Positions 18,840 through 28,319 of a stretch of DNA of 63,961 nt are shown one piece after another. The position numbers were made by a program, and so were the translations under genes. The DNA comes from Gammaproteobacteria bacterium (lineage in GTDB: Bacteria; Pseudomonadota; Gammaproteobacteria; SZUA-152), in the NCBI GenBank assembly GCA_032250735.1, contig JAVVEP010000003.1:1-63961 (forward strand), given 5' to 3'. The notes under the pieces were generated by a model. That model did not search any database, was not told where the DNA came from, and worked only from the letters and a program-made list of their open reading frames with translations. Numbering within the stretch: position 1 is the first letter of the stretch; each line of letters starts with the position of its first letter.

Positions 18840-19598
18840 TTACGTGGTTGCCTTTGATTTGGCTACGACACCAATCCCGAAGCTAAGAGAATTAGGCATA
18901 AATCCGTACGGAATGCTGGATACATCTATCACATCGAAATGCTTTTCAATGCCCTTAAGCAATTCCTGATAATCGAATCCCTTATGTTCATGACGACTCA
19001 CCAAATGCATTCTTCCCAAAAGCGCGTTGACGAACTCACCGGAGGTATAGTTGTCCGCCCGTCCAATCCAGAGCTTTTTGGCAAGCCATTTCACTAAAAA
19101 AACAAGACCCTTCTCATTGGGGACGGTAACAAAAAAATAACCATCCAAATGTTTCGAAATCTTTTCAAGGTAGCCGTCGACCATATCTGGAGTAACATGT
19201 TCAAGTGTTTCCATGGCCACGGCGATGTCATAGGTTTCATTGGCATTTATGCTCATTTCTTCTGGCTTTGATGCATGTAAAAAGGTGAACTTTGATGTGT
19301 CACGCCATTTTTCACGGGCGATATCAAGCCCACCTTCCCAGTTTGCATCATAACCCAGGTATTTCATCGGTGATTTCGGTAAAAACTCCAAAAGCTTGCC
19401 ATCAAAACATCCCAATTCAAGCACGGAATTGGCAGGACACTGTCTTTTTGTTATTTCACGTGAAATCCAGTGAAAGCGGGCCAGATGTAGCTTGCTACGA
19501 AATCCACCAGAAAAAAGTCGCTCATTATAGCCAGGCTTCTTTTTTTGCCCTTTCACTGTGCGCACTGTACTACTTGTGCTATTTGAATGTTTTTCCAT
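18840..19598 (-). CDS. SAM-dependent methyltransferase (class I)
   Basis: The SAM-binding motif I is VLELGCFDGKLLEF, followed by an acidic residue at the end of strand 2 (LGYDANWEGG), motif IV-like YDIAVAMETLEHV, and a post-motif strand FFVTVPNEKG. It is a class I Rossmann methyltransferase of about 250 residues. In this context it probably methylates a sugar or the non-reducing end of the polysaccharide, but no acceptor can be read from sequence. Start choice: ATG 19598 has AGGG seven bases upstream; an ATG at 19604 and a GTG at 19619 are alternatives. The region is AT-rich compared with the genome average seen elsewhere in the window, as is common for EPS genes acquired laterally. Confidence 0.82.
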   Translation of the reverse strand: MEKHSNSTSSTVRTVKGQKKKPGYNERLFSGGFRSKLHLARFHWISREITKRQCPANSVLELGCFDGKLLEFLPKSPMKYLGYDANWEGGLDIAREKWRDTSKFTFLHASKPEEMSINANETYDIAVAMETLEHVTPDMVDGYLEKISKHLDGYFFVTVPNEKGLVFLVKWLAKKLWIGRADNYTSGEFVNALLGRMHLVSRHEHKGFDYQELLKGIEKHFDVIDVSSIPYGFMPNSLSFGIGVVAKSKATT

Positions 19599-19751
19599 TA
19601 GCATGCCCTGAATATCCACAATACAACGTACAATGGATGATTGTTATTGTAGATTGTCTTGTTTATATAGCGCTGACACATATCTGTGCTATTTATAATC
19701 AAAACATGGTTTGCATGGCAGAGATGCTAATCGAGAGATATTACATTCTTG

Positions 19752-20912
19752 TTAAAATGTTTCTTTACCATCAAAAAGACTGTGATAGACATGCATGTAT
19801 TGTCTGCTGATCTTTTCTATAGTGTACTCATCCAAAATACGCTGCCGGGCCGCCTTACCCAGTTCCTGCCGTTGTTTATCTCCCATGGCCAACATTGTTT
19901 TCAAAGCCTCGCCCAATACATGGGGATCGTTACGTGGGACCACCTTACCGGTATCTCCGACCAACCATGCAGAATCTCCGGCATTGGTTACTACACAGGG
20001 TACTCCGCAGGCCATGGCCTCACCAATGGTATTTGAGAATCCTTCGCTCTCTGAGGCGCTAACAGCAACATCAAACGCCGAAGTCAACGCCGGAGTATCG
20101 CTACGCTCACCAAGCATATGGACACGCTTAGACAAGCCAAGGTCGGAGACCATTTTGGCCAATAGCTGATTTTCGCTGTCGACACCTTTTCCAATCATCA
20201 CAAAATGTGCTGTATTGTTTTCGGATGAAACCCGAGCAGCAGCTTCGAGAAAATTAGCATGTCCCTTGATGGGATGGTAACGAGCTACCATGCCCACAAT
20301 TTGTGACTGTGAATCCAAGCCCATCTCATGCCGATATCGATTTCGTGCTTCCAAAGATGGTGAGAAGCGTTGACAGTCAAAACCATTTGGTATTACCGAG
20401 CGTAGTGTAGGACTGTAACCAATAGCTTCATGCTGCATTGCACTGAGCCTGGAATTATAGATAATGGAATGCGGCCGGAAAGGCAATCGAGCCGTGGCCT
20501 TAATTAATCTGGCTGTATTATTCTTTTCATGGCTAAGATCGTAAAGGCAATGGCGCACATTCCATACTACTGGCACATTCCCCATCATAAGATGCCTAAG
20601 CATTGTCGCAGCAACGTTTCCATGATACATCCAGCCCTGCAAAATATCTGTTTTGAGGTTTCGAGCACTAATTACCAGCTTCACAAGGTCATACAATCTC
20701 GGAATCCCAGGGCGCATATTTAAGGTATGCACAGGAATGCCCAGCTTTTCAATATGCGGCCCGATGGTTCCCTTATCGCGCAATGAAAGAACCGCAACAT
20801 CCCAAATTGATTGATCGACATTTTCCATCAGCTTTAAGAGCATTGTTTCTGCACCACCCGTAGGCAGGGCAGGAATTACATGCAGGATTCGTTTTTTGGT
20901 TCCAATGTTCAC
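19752..20912 (-). CDS. GT4-family glycosyltransferase
   Basis: The 386-residue enzyme begins with the GT4 motif HVIPALPTGGAETML, which forms the acceptor-side glycine loop. The C-terminal half has GMVARYHPIKGHANFLEAA and the donor-binding block SESEGFSNTIGEAMACGVPCV with its E-x7-E pair. It belongs to the general GT4 group found in EPS and O-antigen clusters; donor sugar and linkage cannot be predicted. Its start overlaps the stop of the polymerase gene upstream by four bases (ATGA), showing translational coupling. Downstream, about 150 bases precede the methyltransferase gene. Confidence 0.88.
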   Translation of the reverse strand: MNIGTKKRILHVIPALPTGGAETMLLKLMENVDQSIWDVAVLSLRDKGTIGPHIEKLGIPVHTLNMRPGIPRLYDLVKLVISARNLKTDILQGWMYHGNVAATMLRHLMMGNVPVVWNVRHCLYDLSHEKNNTARLIKATARLPFRPHSIIYNSRLSAMQHEAIGYSPTLRSVIPNGFDCQRFSPSLEARNRYRHEMGLDSQSQIVGMVARYHPIKGHANFLEAAARVSSENNTAHFVMIGKGVDSENQLLAKMVSDLGLSKRVHMLGERSDTPALTSAFDVAVSASESEGFSNTIGEAMACGVPCVVTNAGDSAWLVGDTGKVVPRNDPHVLGEALKTMLAMGDKQRQELGKAARQRILDEYTIEKISRQYMHVYHSLFDGKETF

Positions 20913-22192
20913 AGCTTCGACTTCTTAGCGTCTGCAAAATATAATTGCCGCGGTTTACTACTCAGTAGATTATGTTTGTTTTTAAGTTGTAGTAAACGTG
21001 ACGGTGTCTCAGATACTGAGATATCAGACTTTTCGTCCGGCAGTTGTGTATAGGGCTCAACAAGAGCCATAGCATGGCACAGTATTAAGCTCCCCAATAA
21101 CCAGAGTGGCTTTTTGGTTTCCCATGTTAAGGTAAACAGGCCCAGCATTAAAATTATGCACGTACTTAGATACAACCAGCGTTCAAGATAGGGCATTTCG
21201 CTAATTTTCTTCCAGACGACATACATAATGGCACCGAATAACATGAATCCTACTGCACCAAGCTCCACTAAAATAGACAAGAATGTATTATGCGGTGCAG
21301 CAACAAAGCCATGATTGATGTGGGTCGCCGTACGAAAGGCGCCAGCACCCACACCAAAGGCCAAATTATTTAGCCAAATACTTAAACCTGCAGACCAGAT
21401 ATTAGTACGATTATTTAGGGTACCACTGGCGAGCTCTTCCTCAAGTGTGGCCAATCGAGCCCAGGTACTTTCAGGAATAACTTGTGGCAATGCGATAGCC
21501 CCTACTATTAATAAAAGGCCTACAGATATTTTCGCTCCGGTTGATCCTCGCGACATAGTTATTAATATAAATGTAATGCCAACACATGCCACCACTAAAC
21601 CCGTTCGCGATCCCGTTAGCAAAATAGCGATGAGCAGTGCAGCAATCAACAAACGGTTCAGCCATACCAGCCAAACAGTTTGATGTCGCATGGATAAATA
21701 CCAGGCCATGGGAATGGCAATAGCCAGAAATACAGATAATTCATTCGGATCGAACCCCTCAGCCGAATAACGCATATATGAAGATTGTACACCAGCAAGA
21801 TAAGCCACTAGCGTAGCAACAGCGCCCACTACACTACCAAGTACATAAAACTGAATGGCCTGCAATACATGCCGTTCAGTTTCCAAAAACTGCCAGATCA
21901 ACCATACAAACAAGACCAACTGAAAATTGCTCCTGATTCTATCGAGACTTAACTCATTATCGACAGTCCAGACATAACTGATGGCACTGTACATAACAAA
22001 GCTCAGGAACAACACATGAAAAGCTTTAAAATTTCTAAGCTGCGGTTGCAACAGAAAGGCAACAAAACCAAGCGAAAAGGCAACAATTCCTGTTAGCTTG
22101 GATATGGTACCAAACCCTGGAATAACTATCATATTCTCCCAGGGTATCGTGAACACAAAAGCCAGAATTGCCATTCGAGCAATTAACTGCAT
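20909..22192 (-). CDS. O-antigen ligase/polymerase-like membrane protein (Wzy_C family)
   Basis: The 427-residue protein has about 11 hydrophobic segments and the family's conserved periplasmic region: LLTGSRTGLVVA, then NRTNIWSAGL and the PHNTFLSILVELG motif with the essential-type His. Members either polymerise repeat units (Wzy) or ligate glycan to an acceptor (WaaL-like). Within a cluster containing a flippase and a chain-length protein, the Wzy-type polymerase role fits best. Start ATG 22192 shares one base with the stop of the upstream glycosyltransferase. The C-terminal 40 residues are hydrophilic and poorly conserved. Confidence 0.85.
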   Translation of the reverse strand: MQLIARMAILAFVFTIPWENMIVIPGFGTISKLTGIVAFSLGFVAFLLQPQLRNFKAFHVLFLSFVMYSAISYVWTVDNELSLDRIRSNFQLVLFVWLIWQFLETERHVLQAIQFYVLGSVVGAVATLVAYLAGVQSSYMRYSAEGFDPNELSVFLAIAIPMAWYLSMRHQTVWLVWLNRLLIAALLIAILLTGSRTGLVVACVGITFILITMSRGSTGAKISVGLLLIVGAIALPQVIPESTWARLATLEEELASGTLNNRTNIWSAGLSIWLNNLAFGVGAGAFRTATHINHGFVAAPHNTFLSILVELGAVGFMLFGAIMYVVWKKISEMPYLERWLYLSTCIILMLGLFTLTWETKKPLWLLGSLILCHAMALVEPYTQLPDEKSDISVSETPSRLLQLKNKHNLLSSKPRQLYFADAKKSKL

Positions 22193-23349
22193 TACAGTGT
22201 TCGCATAAATTTGAGATAGTTTGCCACTGCGACTTCTTCTGAAAAATCCATCCAGGCTTCTCGTGGTATCTTATAAGGTGTTGCGTCCAGCAGAGCTTCC
22301 ATTTGACTTGCCAAGGCTGGCACATTCCCAACAGGCACCAGTGGACCATGTCTACCATTATCAAGTATCTCACGCGGCCCGCTCATACAGTCTGTTGCTA
22401 CAACTGGTACACCCAATGCCAAAGCTTCAATCAACACTGTAGGCAGCCCTTCCCAACGTGAAGACAACACGAACAAGCGCGCTCGTGACAAGTATGCATA
22501 GGGATTTGAAACAAAACCAGGCAACAAGACACAGCTTTCCAAACCCAGCTCTTTTATCAAAAGTTCCAGTGCTTGCCGTTCCTCTCCTTCACCAAGGATA
22601 ATAAGGTTTGCATTACGCCGCTTTTTCAACTCTGAAAAAGCATTAATCAATGTGGGGTAATCTTTAGCGCGACTAAGGCGTCCCACTGCCATGATGACCG
22701 GGATTTTTTGATCAAGAAGCCACTTGTCTTCAATTGGCTTCTGCGCAAATTTGAATATTTCTTCCCGAACAACAGGATTATAAATCACATTGATCTTCTC
22801 CCTGGCTATATTAACAACGCTCGAAAGATCATCTGCCACACCATTAGACACAGATACAACACCATCTGCCCATGGATAGGTACACCTGGCTAAGAATGGC
22901 ATTAACCATGCATTGCGTGATGCGCTTTGGGTAGACAATCGAGATAATGTACTGTGTTCCACCACTGCCAGCTTGGTATCCACTCTGGCCAGACGCCTCG
23001 CCAACAGCGCGACGATATTTGATTGCACCATAGCGGATATCAGCACTGCGGGACGTTCTCGCCTGAGATACCGTATCAAACGTGGCACACACGCGATGAC
23101 TCGCGCACTTTTTAGATCGATTAATCTAACGTTATTTGGTACATCAGTAAGATAAGTTCCTTCAGCCTTAACTAAAACTAGATCAAGTGGCACTCCTAAA
23201 GCATCCAGCCCTTTTAACAAATTTACTGTTACACGTTCTGCACCACCACCATGTAGCGAAGGCAAAAAAAACGCGTAACGTGAACTATCTCTCTTTGTCG
23301 CCTCCATTTTATTCATTGCTATATTGATCATTGTCGAAATGCTGCCCAT
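22192..23349 (-). CDS. GT4-family glycosyltransferase
   Basis: This GT-B enzyme carries FLPSLHGGGAERVTVNLL at the N-terminus, IMAVGRLSRAKDYPTLINAF at the start of the donor domain, and SSRWEGLPTVLIEALALGVPVVATD around the E-x7-E nucleotide-sugar site. The chain resembles the subfamily that adds N-acetylgalactosamine or similar residues, but specificity is not secure. The frame starts at ATG 23349, overlapping the flippase gene by 22 bases; ATGs at 23331, 23316 and 23307 are equally possible because the first conserved motif begins only after residue 25. It is translationally packed between flippase and polymerase genes. Confidence 0.86.
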   Translation of the reverse strand: MGSISTMINIAMNKMEATKRDSSRYAFFLPSLHGGGAERVTVNLLKGLDALGVPLDLVLVKAEGTYLTDVPNNVRLIDLKSARVIACVPRLIRYLRRERPAVLISAMVQSNIVALLARRLARVDTKLAVVEHSTLSRLSTQSASRNAWLMPFLARCTYPWADGVVSVSNGVADDLSSVVNIAREKINVIYNPVVREEIFKFAQKPIEDKWLLDQKIPVIMAVGRLSRAKDYPTLINAFSELKKRRNANLIILGEGEERQALELLIKELGLESCVLLPGFVSNPYAYLSRARLFVLSSRWEGLPTVLIEALALGVPVVATDCMSGPREILDNGRHGPLVPVGNVPALASQMEALLDATPYKIPREAWMDFSEEVAVANYLKFMRTL

Positions 23350-24752
23350 CGGACAGCCAACTTGCCTTGTATATTGCCAACATTCAGAACCAGTAAACTA
23401 GTGGCATATATTGTCACGCCAGCCGTAATCTGTACGATCAATGCCATTACCCCGCGCCATTCCAGAAGGGGCAAGATAGCCAGCACCATTATAAAAGTGG
23501 CCAATAATATTTGGACTAAATGTACTGGTACTGGCATTAAAAATATCCGCCTCCCTAGCCACCAGCTCATCACCATGCCTGATGTATATGCGGCTAAAGT
23601 GGCGTAAGCGGCTCCCTCAAGGCCATATTTAGGTATCCAAAATAGATTAAGCACGACGTTCAAAAGAGCTGCAATCAGCATCACCCAAACCTGCATACCG
23701 GTGCGCTTACCCATTTGAAAGGCCAGGTCGAAATGAAAACGTTGTAATCCGGAAACCAGTGTAGCCGCAGCAATAATTGGTACCAATCTGACAGCAGCTT
23801 CGACGTACGCTGCATCTAACACGACCAATACAATATTAGGCGCCAATAACATCCAGGCCAACGTAGCCGGCAAAATAACAATCAATAGCAAGGCGCTGCC
23901 TGTACGCAATTGCCGCCTTGCCGCTGCCTCACCCTCCATTTCAAGCTTGCGTACAGCAAGGGGAAGAACGGATAAACTGATAATCGACATAAGCATGCCC
24001 AGAGTTTGCCAGGCCAGGTCATAACCCACTGCATACAGCCCTGCAGCACTACTGTCCAATAGCCAACCGATGATAAGACGATCAGAGCTACTAACAACAA
24101 AACCCAAAGCAAAGGTGGCAGTGAGTGGTAATCCATAATGAGCTAATGTAGCAAGCATTTGCCGGTCGACCATACTAATTCTAACGACTCGCCATACTCG
24201 CCAGGTCATCCACAACGCTGGTAATGCGAATCCAGCTAACAATCCTGCGAGCACGCCTATAGCGCCATAACCGAGATAAGCAAGCCAAGCACCCAGGGTG
24301 ATAGCGATGATAGCCTTGGTGCTTGCAAGTCCTCCATACAATAGCGGGGATAACTGGCTTCGTGCCAGTTCAAGATTGAATTCGAACCAGGCCTGTGCCC
24401 ATAGCAACAATATCGCCAGTGCCGCGAATCCTATCAATACATGACCCGGCCATATTAATAACACAAGACCCAAAACGCATGCGCTTACAATTAGCAGAAA
24501 AATAAATGCTGCTGCCAATGTGGACAGGAAAGCTTGATGTTGTTCCTCATGGCTGGAAATAAAACGTAATAAACCCAGGCGCAGCCATTGCCATACAACG
24601 ACGTTAACAAGACCCACGATGGCAATGGCCAACGCGTAATAGCCATACTGTTCAGGAGCCATCAAGCGTGTATAGACTGCTAAAGCCAGAAAATTGATGA
24701 GGCCTGGGACGCCACGTGCGATGAAATAAATGGCACTATGTCGAAGTAACAT
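23328..24752 (-). CDS. Wzx-type polysaccharide flippase (MOP superfamily)
   Basis: The 474-residue protein has 12 or more hydrophobic helices, with the family start Y-F-x-A-R-G-V-P-G-L-I-N-F and the TRLMAPEQYGYYALA loop typical of polysaccharide biosynthesis MOP transporters. Such flippases move undecaprenyl-diphosphate-linked repeat units from the cytoplasmic to the periplasmic face. It works together with the WecA-like initiator, the Wzy-like polymerase and the Wzz-like protein, giving a complete Wzx/Wzy-dependent pathway. It begins seven bases after the stop of the DUF4838 gene and overlaps the next glycosyltransferase gene. Confidence 0.87.
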   Translation of the reverse strand: MLLRHSAIYFIARGVPGLINFLALAVYTRLMAPEQYGYYALAIAIVGLVNVVVWQWLRLGLLRFISSHEEQHQAFLSTLAAAFIFLLIVSACVLGLVLLIWPGHVLIGFAALAILLLWAQAWFEFNLELARSQLSPLLYGGLASTKAIIAITLGAWLAYLGYGAIGVLAGLLAGFALPALWMTWRVWRVVRISMVDRQMLATLAHYGLPLTATFALGFVVSSSDRLIIGWLLDSSAAGLYAVGYDLAWQTLGMLMSIISLSVLPLAVRKLEMEGEAAARRQLRTGSALLLIVILPATLAWMLLAPNIVLVVLDAAYVEAAVRLVPIIAAATLVSGLQRFHFDLAFQMGKRTGMQVWVMLIAALLNVVLNLFWIPKYGLEGAAYATLAAYTSGMVMSWWLGRRIFLMPVPVHLVQILLATFIMVLAILPLLEWRGVMALIVQITAGVTIYATSLLVLNVGNIQGKLAVRWAAFRQ

Positions 24753-24759
24753 GATCTTT

Positions 24760-27396
24760 CTACTTTCCGATCACGGTATCGATTGTGTTATCACTTCGGG
24801 CTATTACCCAAGGTGTCAGACGATTATCAAGCTGCAACCACACATCATCGGCAACACCTGCAATGGAATCTTTCCCTACCAGTTTCCAAATACCAAGCGA
24901 CTCGCCAGTGACTTTTACTACAATATTGCTTGACATGTGTGCATTGGTATCCAATGAGGCCACTAACTGGCCTTCTGGCGCATAGATATCTGCGGCGGCA
25001 TTTTCATGTTTGCTTTCTGTATGAAGCGATACAGAAAAATTAGTGACATTTTTTGGCACCATAAATTCCAATGTGCCTATTGCGCCAAATAGATGTAACC
25101 CATCTGTTTTTTGCTGGCTGGCTAATGCCATTTCGGCACCAGTTACTACTGGACGAACAATGGCCTGCTTCGAAACGATATCCAGGTAGTAGACATTTTT
25201 ATTTTTCATGTATTTACGTAACGTCTGTCCTTCTATAACATCGCCTTTTTGCAATGTGAGACCTTTATTATCCAGCAAGTGGTATCTCACCGACTCGCCA
25301 AAATCGACAACCTTGTTAAAAGTGATATCAACCTCACCGTCCTGTGCAGGATATAACGCCAGCAATGAATGACCTCGCAGCATCGCTGCAGTCTCAATGA
25401 TTGTAATTACTGGACTATATCGTTCGTCATGTGTCTTTGAACTGGACCAGTCATCGAACAATTTCTTTACCTTATCGACCATCAGGCGTAGACGTAATTT
25501 ATAAGGTGATTCATCTTCATCCGATACTGGAGCTAAAGATAACTCAAGGCCAGTGAGTGAAGAATTAGTGGGTTGATTTGTATTTAGCATTTTGTCACCA
25601 AATACTGAATCTTTGTCCAAAGCAACCATCCCTGCGTCTTGGAGATAGGTGTAAAAGTGATTCATATTGCCTTGAAACATCCACAACCGTAAATGTTGTT
25701 TGTGCGTTTTCACTAGCCCTTGTGCTTTAGTGAATTTGCCTTGTATATCTCCTAACACCGGAAGATAAACCGCTTTCAACAGTGACGGCGTCAATCGATA
25801 GCCAGCCCTTTCATTTTGAAGGTGGAACTCTTTATTGGCCGAATCTAGCAGTGAATATATTTCATGCATGAGGTAACCGGCTTCTTCACCATACGCTCTC
25901 AGAAAGTAGTCCCGGGTTATTTCCTTTATATTTGCTTGCGGATTCCAGTTAAGTTTAGCGAGAAGATAATTAGTTAGGGCACCATGCCCCCAGGCACTAA
26001 CGCCATACATGTAAACACCGCGCATGCCGGCACCAGCAATCTTTGGGTAGAGGTATGTTAGGATTTCCACCCCTGGCGGGTTTGGCGCACCCACCGTTTG
26101 CAGCAGGTTCACTGGCAAGTCGTAGTAAGCGACCTGCGGTGTAGCCTTGCTCCATTGCTGCAACAATAAATCCAGATCTTTTCGTGTCTTTTCTCGATAT
26201 AGGCCATAGCCATAGCTGATGTCCGGCGCTAATACCAGACACAAATTATTGGGAAGATGAGGAATACCATTCGAAGGTGGATACAGGTAGTTTGTGTAGA
26301 TGTAACCACAAACAAGCCTCTCGTCATGCGTTTTTCCCACTAGGTCTGCAACTTTGCTATAGAAATCCAGCACGAGGGGAGTGATAGATTGCCTACCGTG
26401 AGGGTCACGATCGTATAGGGCAAGACTTTCACGGCTGGTGCTCCATCCGCCACTGTCCGAAGGGGAAATGGAAAATGAATAGAGTGACTTGTCTTTTTTA
26501 AACGCTTCATCCACACGACTGGCCACCGCTTGCAGCAGTTCCTGATTTGTTGTTTCCAGTTTGTAACGGCCAACAGGCCTGGGCCGCTCGCCCTCCATTT
26601 CTGGAAACCAGTCGGGATGTTTATCGTACTCCTTTGCAGGAATCATCTGTAGGAAATTATGATAATGATTGAGCTGTAGGGAATAACCCTGCTTCTGTCG
26701 TTGTAACCACTGTTGCACTAAAGGGTTGTCGTTTTGAATATAGGCAATGCGACGGTTCTCAAATCCTGGCACCTCATAACGATTCAACTCAGGTATAATT
26801 ATCTCTGATTGAGGCAATACATCTTCCCCTACTTCGCCTGGCATCAGCCAGCGTACGCCGACATAGTCCTCAAGAAAAGTCGATACGCCATTGCGCGTGC
26901 CATTGCTGGTACCACCAAGTAAAGTATGCGCATCATCCGAAGTATCCTTTCCCACAATGAATATATCGCCCTCTCGTGTAACCAGCCGGTATGATTCATC
27001 CGCCAAGGCTTTATCGGTAATGCCAGCATTGGCCGCCACATAACTCGCGCCAAGATGAATATAAGCGCGACAGGATTCGTCTTCTTTGAATACGATCTTT
27101 AGCTGCACATCAGTCGCTAGCCGCAAATAGTATTGTAGATCTTGGGCTGCCTTCCTCACTGAGGCAGGTGATAAAACTTCGTAACGAATACAATAGTCAC
27201 TGTATTTGTCATGAATGAGTGTATAGCCTTTCGCTACGGCTTTATCTGTTACTACTTTTGTTTTTACTATTTTTTCTGCAACTGCATTTTCTACCTCTTT
27301 CTCCACCGCCATCGCTGGCTGTGATGTTGCTGCCATCAAATAACTACCCAACATCAGTACAAATAGAAAGGACGATGAAAAATGAGTACCAGACAT
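24760..27396 (-). CDS. Secreted DUF4838-like protein (alpha-glucuronidase-related)
   Basis: The 878-residue product has an N-terminal signal peptide (hydrophobic core ending in MAATSQPAMA) and so is periplasmic or secreted. Around residues 60-200 a KAAQDLQYYLRLATD and VRWLMPGEVGEDV region resembles the N-terminal domain of GH67 alpha-glucuronidases. The middle has a TIM-barrel-like part (KHPDWFPEMEG, WSTSRESL, YGYGLYREKTR, YMYGVSAWG) characteristic of DUF4838. The last 250 residues look like beta-sandwich domains. It lies inside the EPS operon between the ATPase and the flippase, so it may trim or remodel uronic-acid-containing EPS, perhaps its own product. Catalytic acid residues cannot be assigned with confidence. 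Confidence 0.75.
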   Translation of the reverse strand: MSGTHFSSSFLFVLMLGSYLMAATSQPAMAVEKEVENAVAEKIVKTKVVTDKAVAKGYTLIHDKYSDYCIRYEVLSPASVRKAAQDLQYYLRLATDVQLKIVFKEDESCRAYIHLGASYVAANAGITDKALADESYRLVTREGDIFIVGKDTSDDAHTLLGGTSNGTRNGVSTFLEDYVGVRWLMPGEVGEDVLPQSEIIIPELNRYEVPGFENRRIAYIQNDNPLVQQWLQRQKQGYSLQLNHYHNFLQMIPAKEYDKHPDWFPEMEGERPRPVGRYKLETTNQELLQAVASRVDEAFKKDKSLYSFSISPSDSGGWSTSRESLALYDRDPHGRQSITPLVLDFYSKVADLVGKTHDERLVCGYIYTNYLYPPSNGIPHLPNNLCLVLAPDISYGYGLYREKTRKDLDLLLQQWSKATPQVAYYDLPVNLLQTVGAPNPPGVEILTYLYPKIAGAGMRGVYMYGVSAWGHGALTNYLLAKLNWNPQANIKEITRDYFLRAYGEEAGYLMHEIYSLLDSANKEFHLQNERAGYRLTPSLLKAVYLPVLGDIQGKFTKAQGLVKTHKQHLRLWMFQGNMNHFYTYLQDAGMVALDKDSVFGDKMLNTNQPTNSSLTGLELSLAPVSDEDESPYKLRLRLMVDKVKKLFDDWSSSKTHDERYSPVITIIETAAMLRGHSLLALYPAQDGEVDITFNKVVDFGESVRYHLLDNKGLTLQKGDVIEGQTLRKYMKNKNVYYLDIVSKQAIVRPVVTGAEMALASQQKTDGLHLFGAIGTLEFMVPKNVTNFSVSLHTESKHENAAADIYAPEGQLVASLDTNAHMSSNIVVKVTGESLGIWKLVGKDSIAGVADDVWLQLDNRLTPWVIARSDNTIDTVIGK

Positions 27397-27410
27397 TCGG
27401 GACTCACTTA

Positions 27411-28277
27411 TCAGGTATGAGACTTTCTTGATGTAGGAAGCACATCCAGATCACCGCTGAAAACAGATAGCAGACTATTACGTGCTGTATCACGAATGAC
27501 CTCGGCAACCAGATTGGCATTTACTCTAGTCTGTTCGGTTGCAAAACCAAACACCAGTGAGGTATCACAGAGGGTATTTATGATGCGAGGCACGCCGCCG
27601 CTGTGCTGCGCCACTAAGCTGCAGGCATCCGCATCAAATAGGTTTTCATCACCACCGGCCATTTTCAGCCGATGAGCGATGTATGTTGGCACTTCTTCCG
27701 GCAATAGCGGGGCCAGGTGATAGTTGACGCCGACCCGTTGCGCCATCTGCACCAGGTCTGGCCGTCTGAGTGTGTCGCGCAGTTCTGGCTGGCCTACTAG
27801 CACCAGTTGCAACACCTGATCCTTGTCGGCATTGACGTTGGATAACAGACGCAACTCTTCCAGAGTCTGTGCATCCATATTTTGCGCTTCATCTACAATC
27901 AATACGGTCCGTTTCCCGGCTGCGTATTGCTGCACCAGAAAATTTACAAAGTTGTGATACAGTTCTGCCTTTCGTTTTCCCCTAATCTCCAGATCAAAGG
28001 CCATTGACACCCAGTCAAGCAATTCACCGAAAGAGCGGTGGGTATTGGAAATCAGACCGATGGTCAGATCGTCACTGGAATCATTGAGTAACTGTCGCAC
28101 CAGGGTGGTTTTGCCACAGCCGATTTCTCCCGTTATCACGGCACAACCAATCCCACCACTGAGCGCGTATTCCAGCACTGCCAGGGCGACGCTATGCTCC
28201 TTGCTGAGAAACAGAAAATCCGGATCCGGTAACAGTGAAAAAGGTCTTTCTCTAAAACCGTAAAATGATGTGTACAT
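27411..28277 (-). CDS. ExeA-like AAA+ ATPase of exosortase/EPS loci
   Basis: The start MYTSFYGFRERPFSLLPDPD is the hallmark N-terminus of this ATPase group. Walker A is GEIGCGKTT (residues 50-58), Walker B is LIVDEAQN, and sensor residues follow in the LLSN and VGQPEL blocks. It is a 288-residue protein without the C-terminal peptidoglycan-binding domain of ExeA. Homologues are regular members of exosortase-associated EPS clusters and are thought to energise or regulate polysaccharide export; the exact partner is unknown. It lies between the tyrosine-kinase-like gene (42 bases) and the DUF4838 gene (14 bases). Confidence 0.86.
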   Translation of the reverse strand: MYTSFYGFRERPFSLLPDPDFLFLSKEHSVALAVLEYALSGGIGCAVITGEIGCGKTTLVRQLLNDSSDDLTIGLISNTHRSFGELLDWVSMAFDLEIRGKRKAELYHNFVNFLVQQYAAGKRTVLIVDEAQNMDAQTLEELRLLSNVNADKDQVLQLVLVGQPELRDTLRRPDLVQMAQRVGVNYHLAPLLPEEVPTYIAHRLKMAGGDENLFDADACSLVAQHSGGVPRIINTLCDTSLVFGFATEQTRVNANLVAEVIRDTARNSLLSVFSGDLDVLPTSRKSHT

Positions 28278-28319
28278 GGTGATTATCCAAGGTATCCGTT
28301 GATGACCAGTTAGCTGTGA

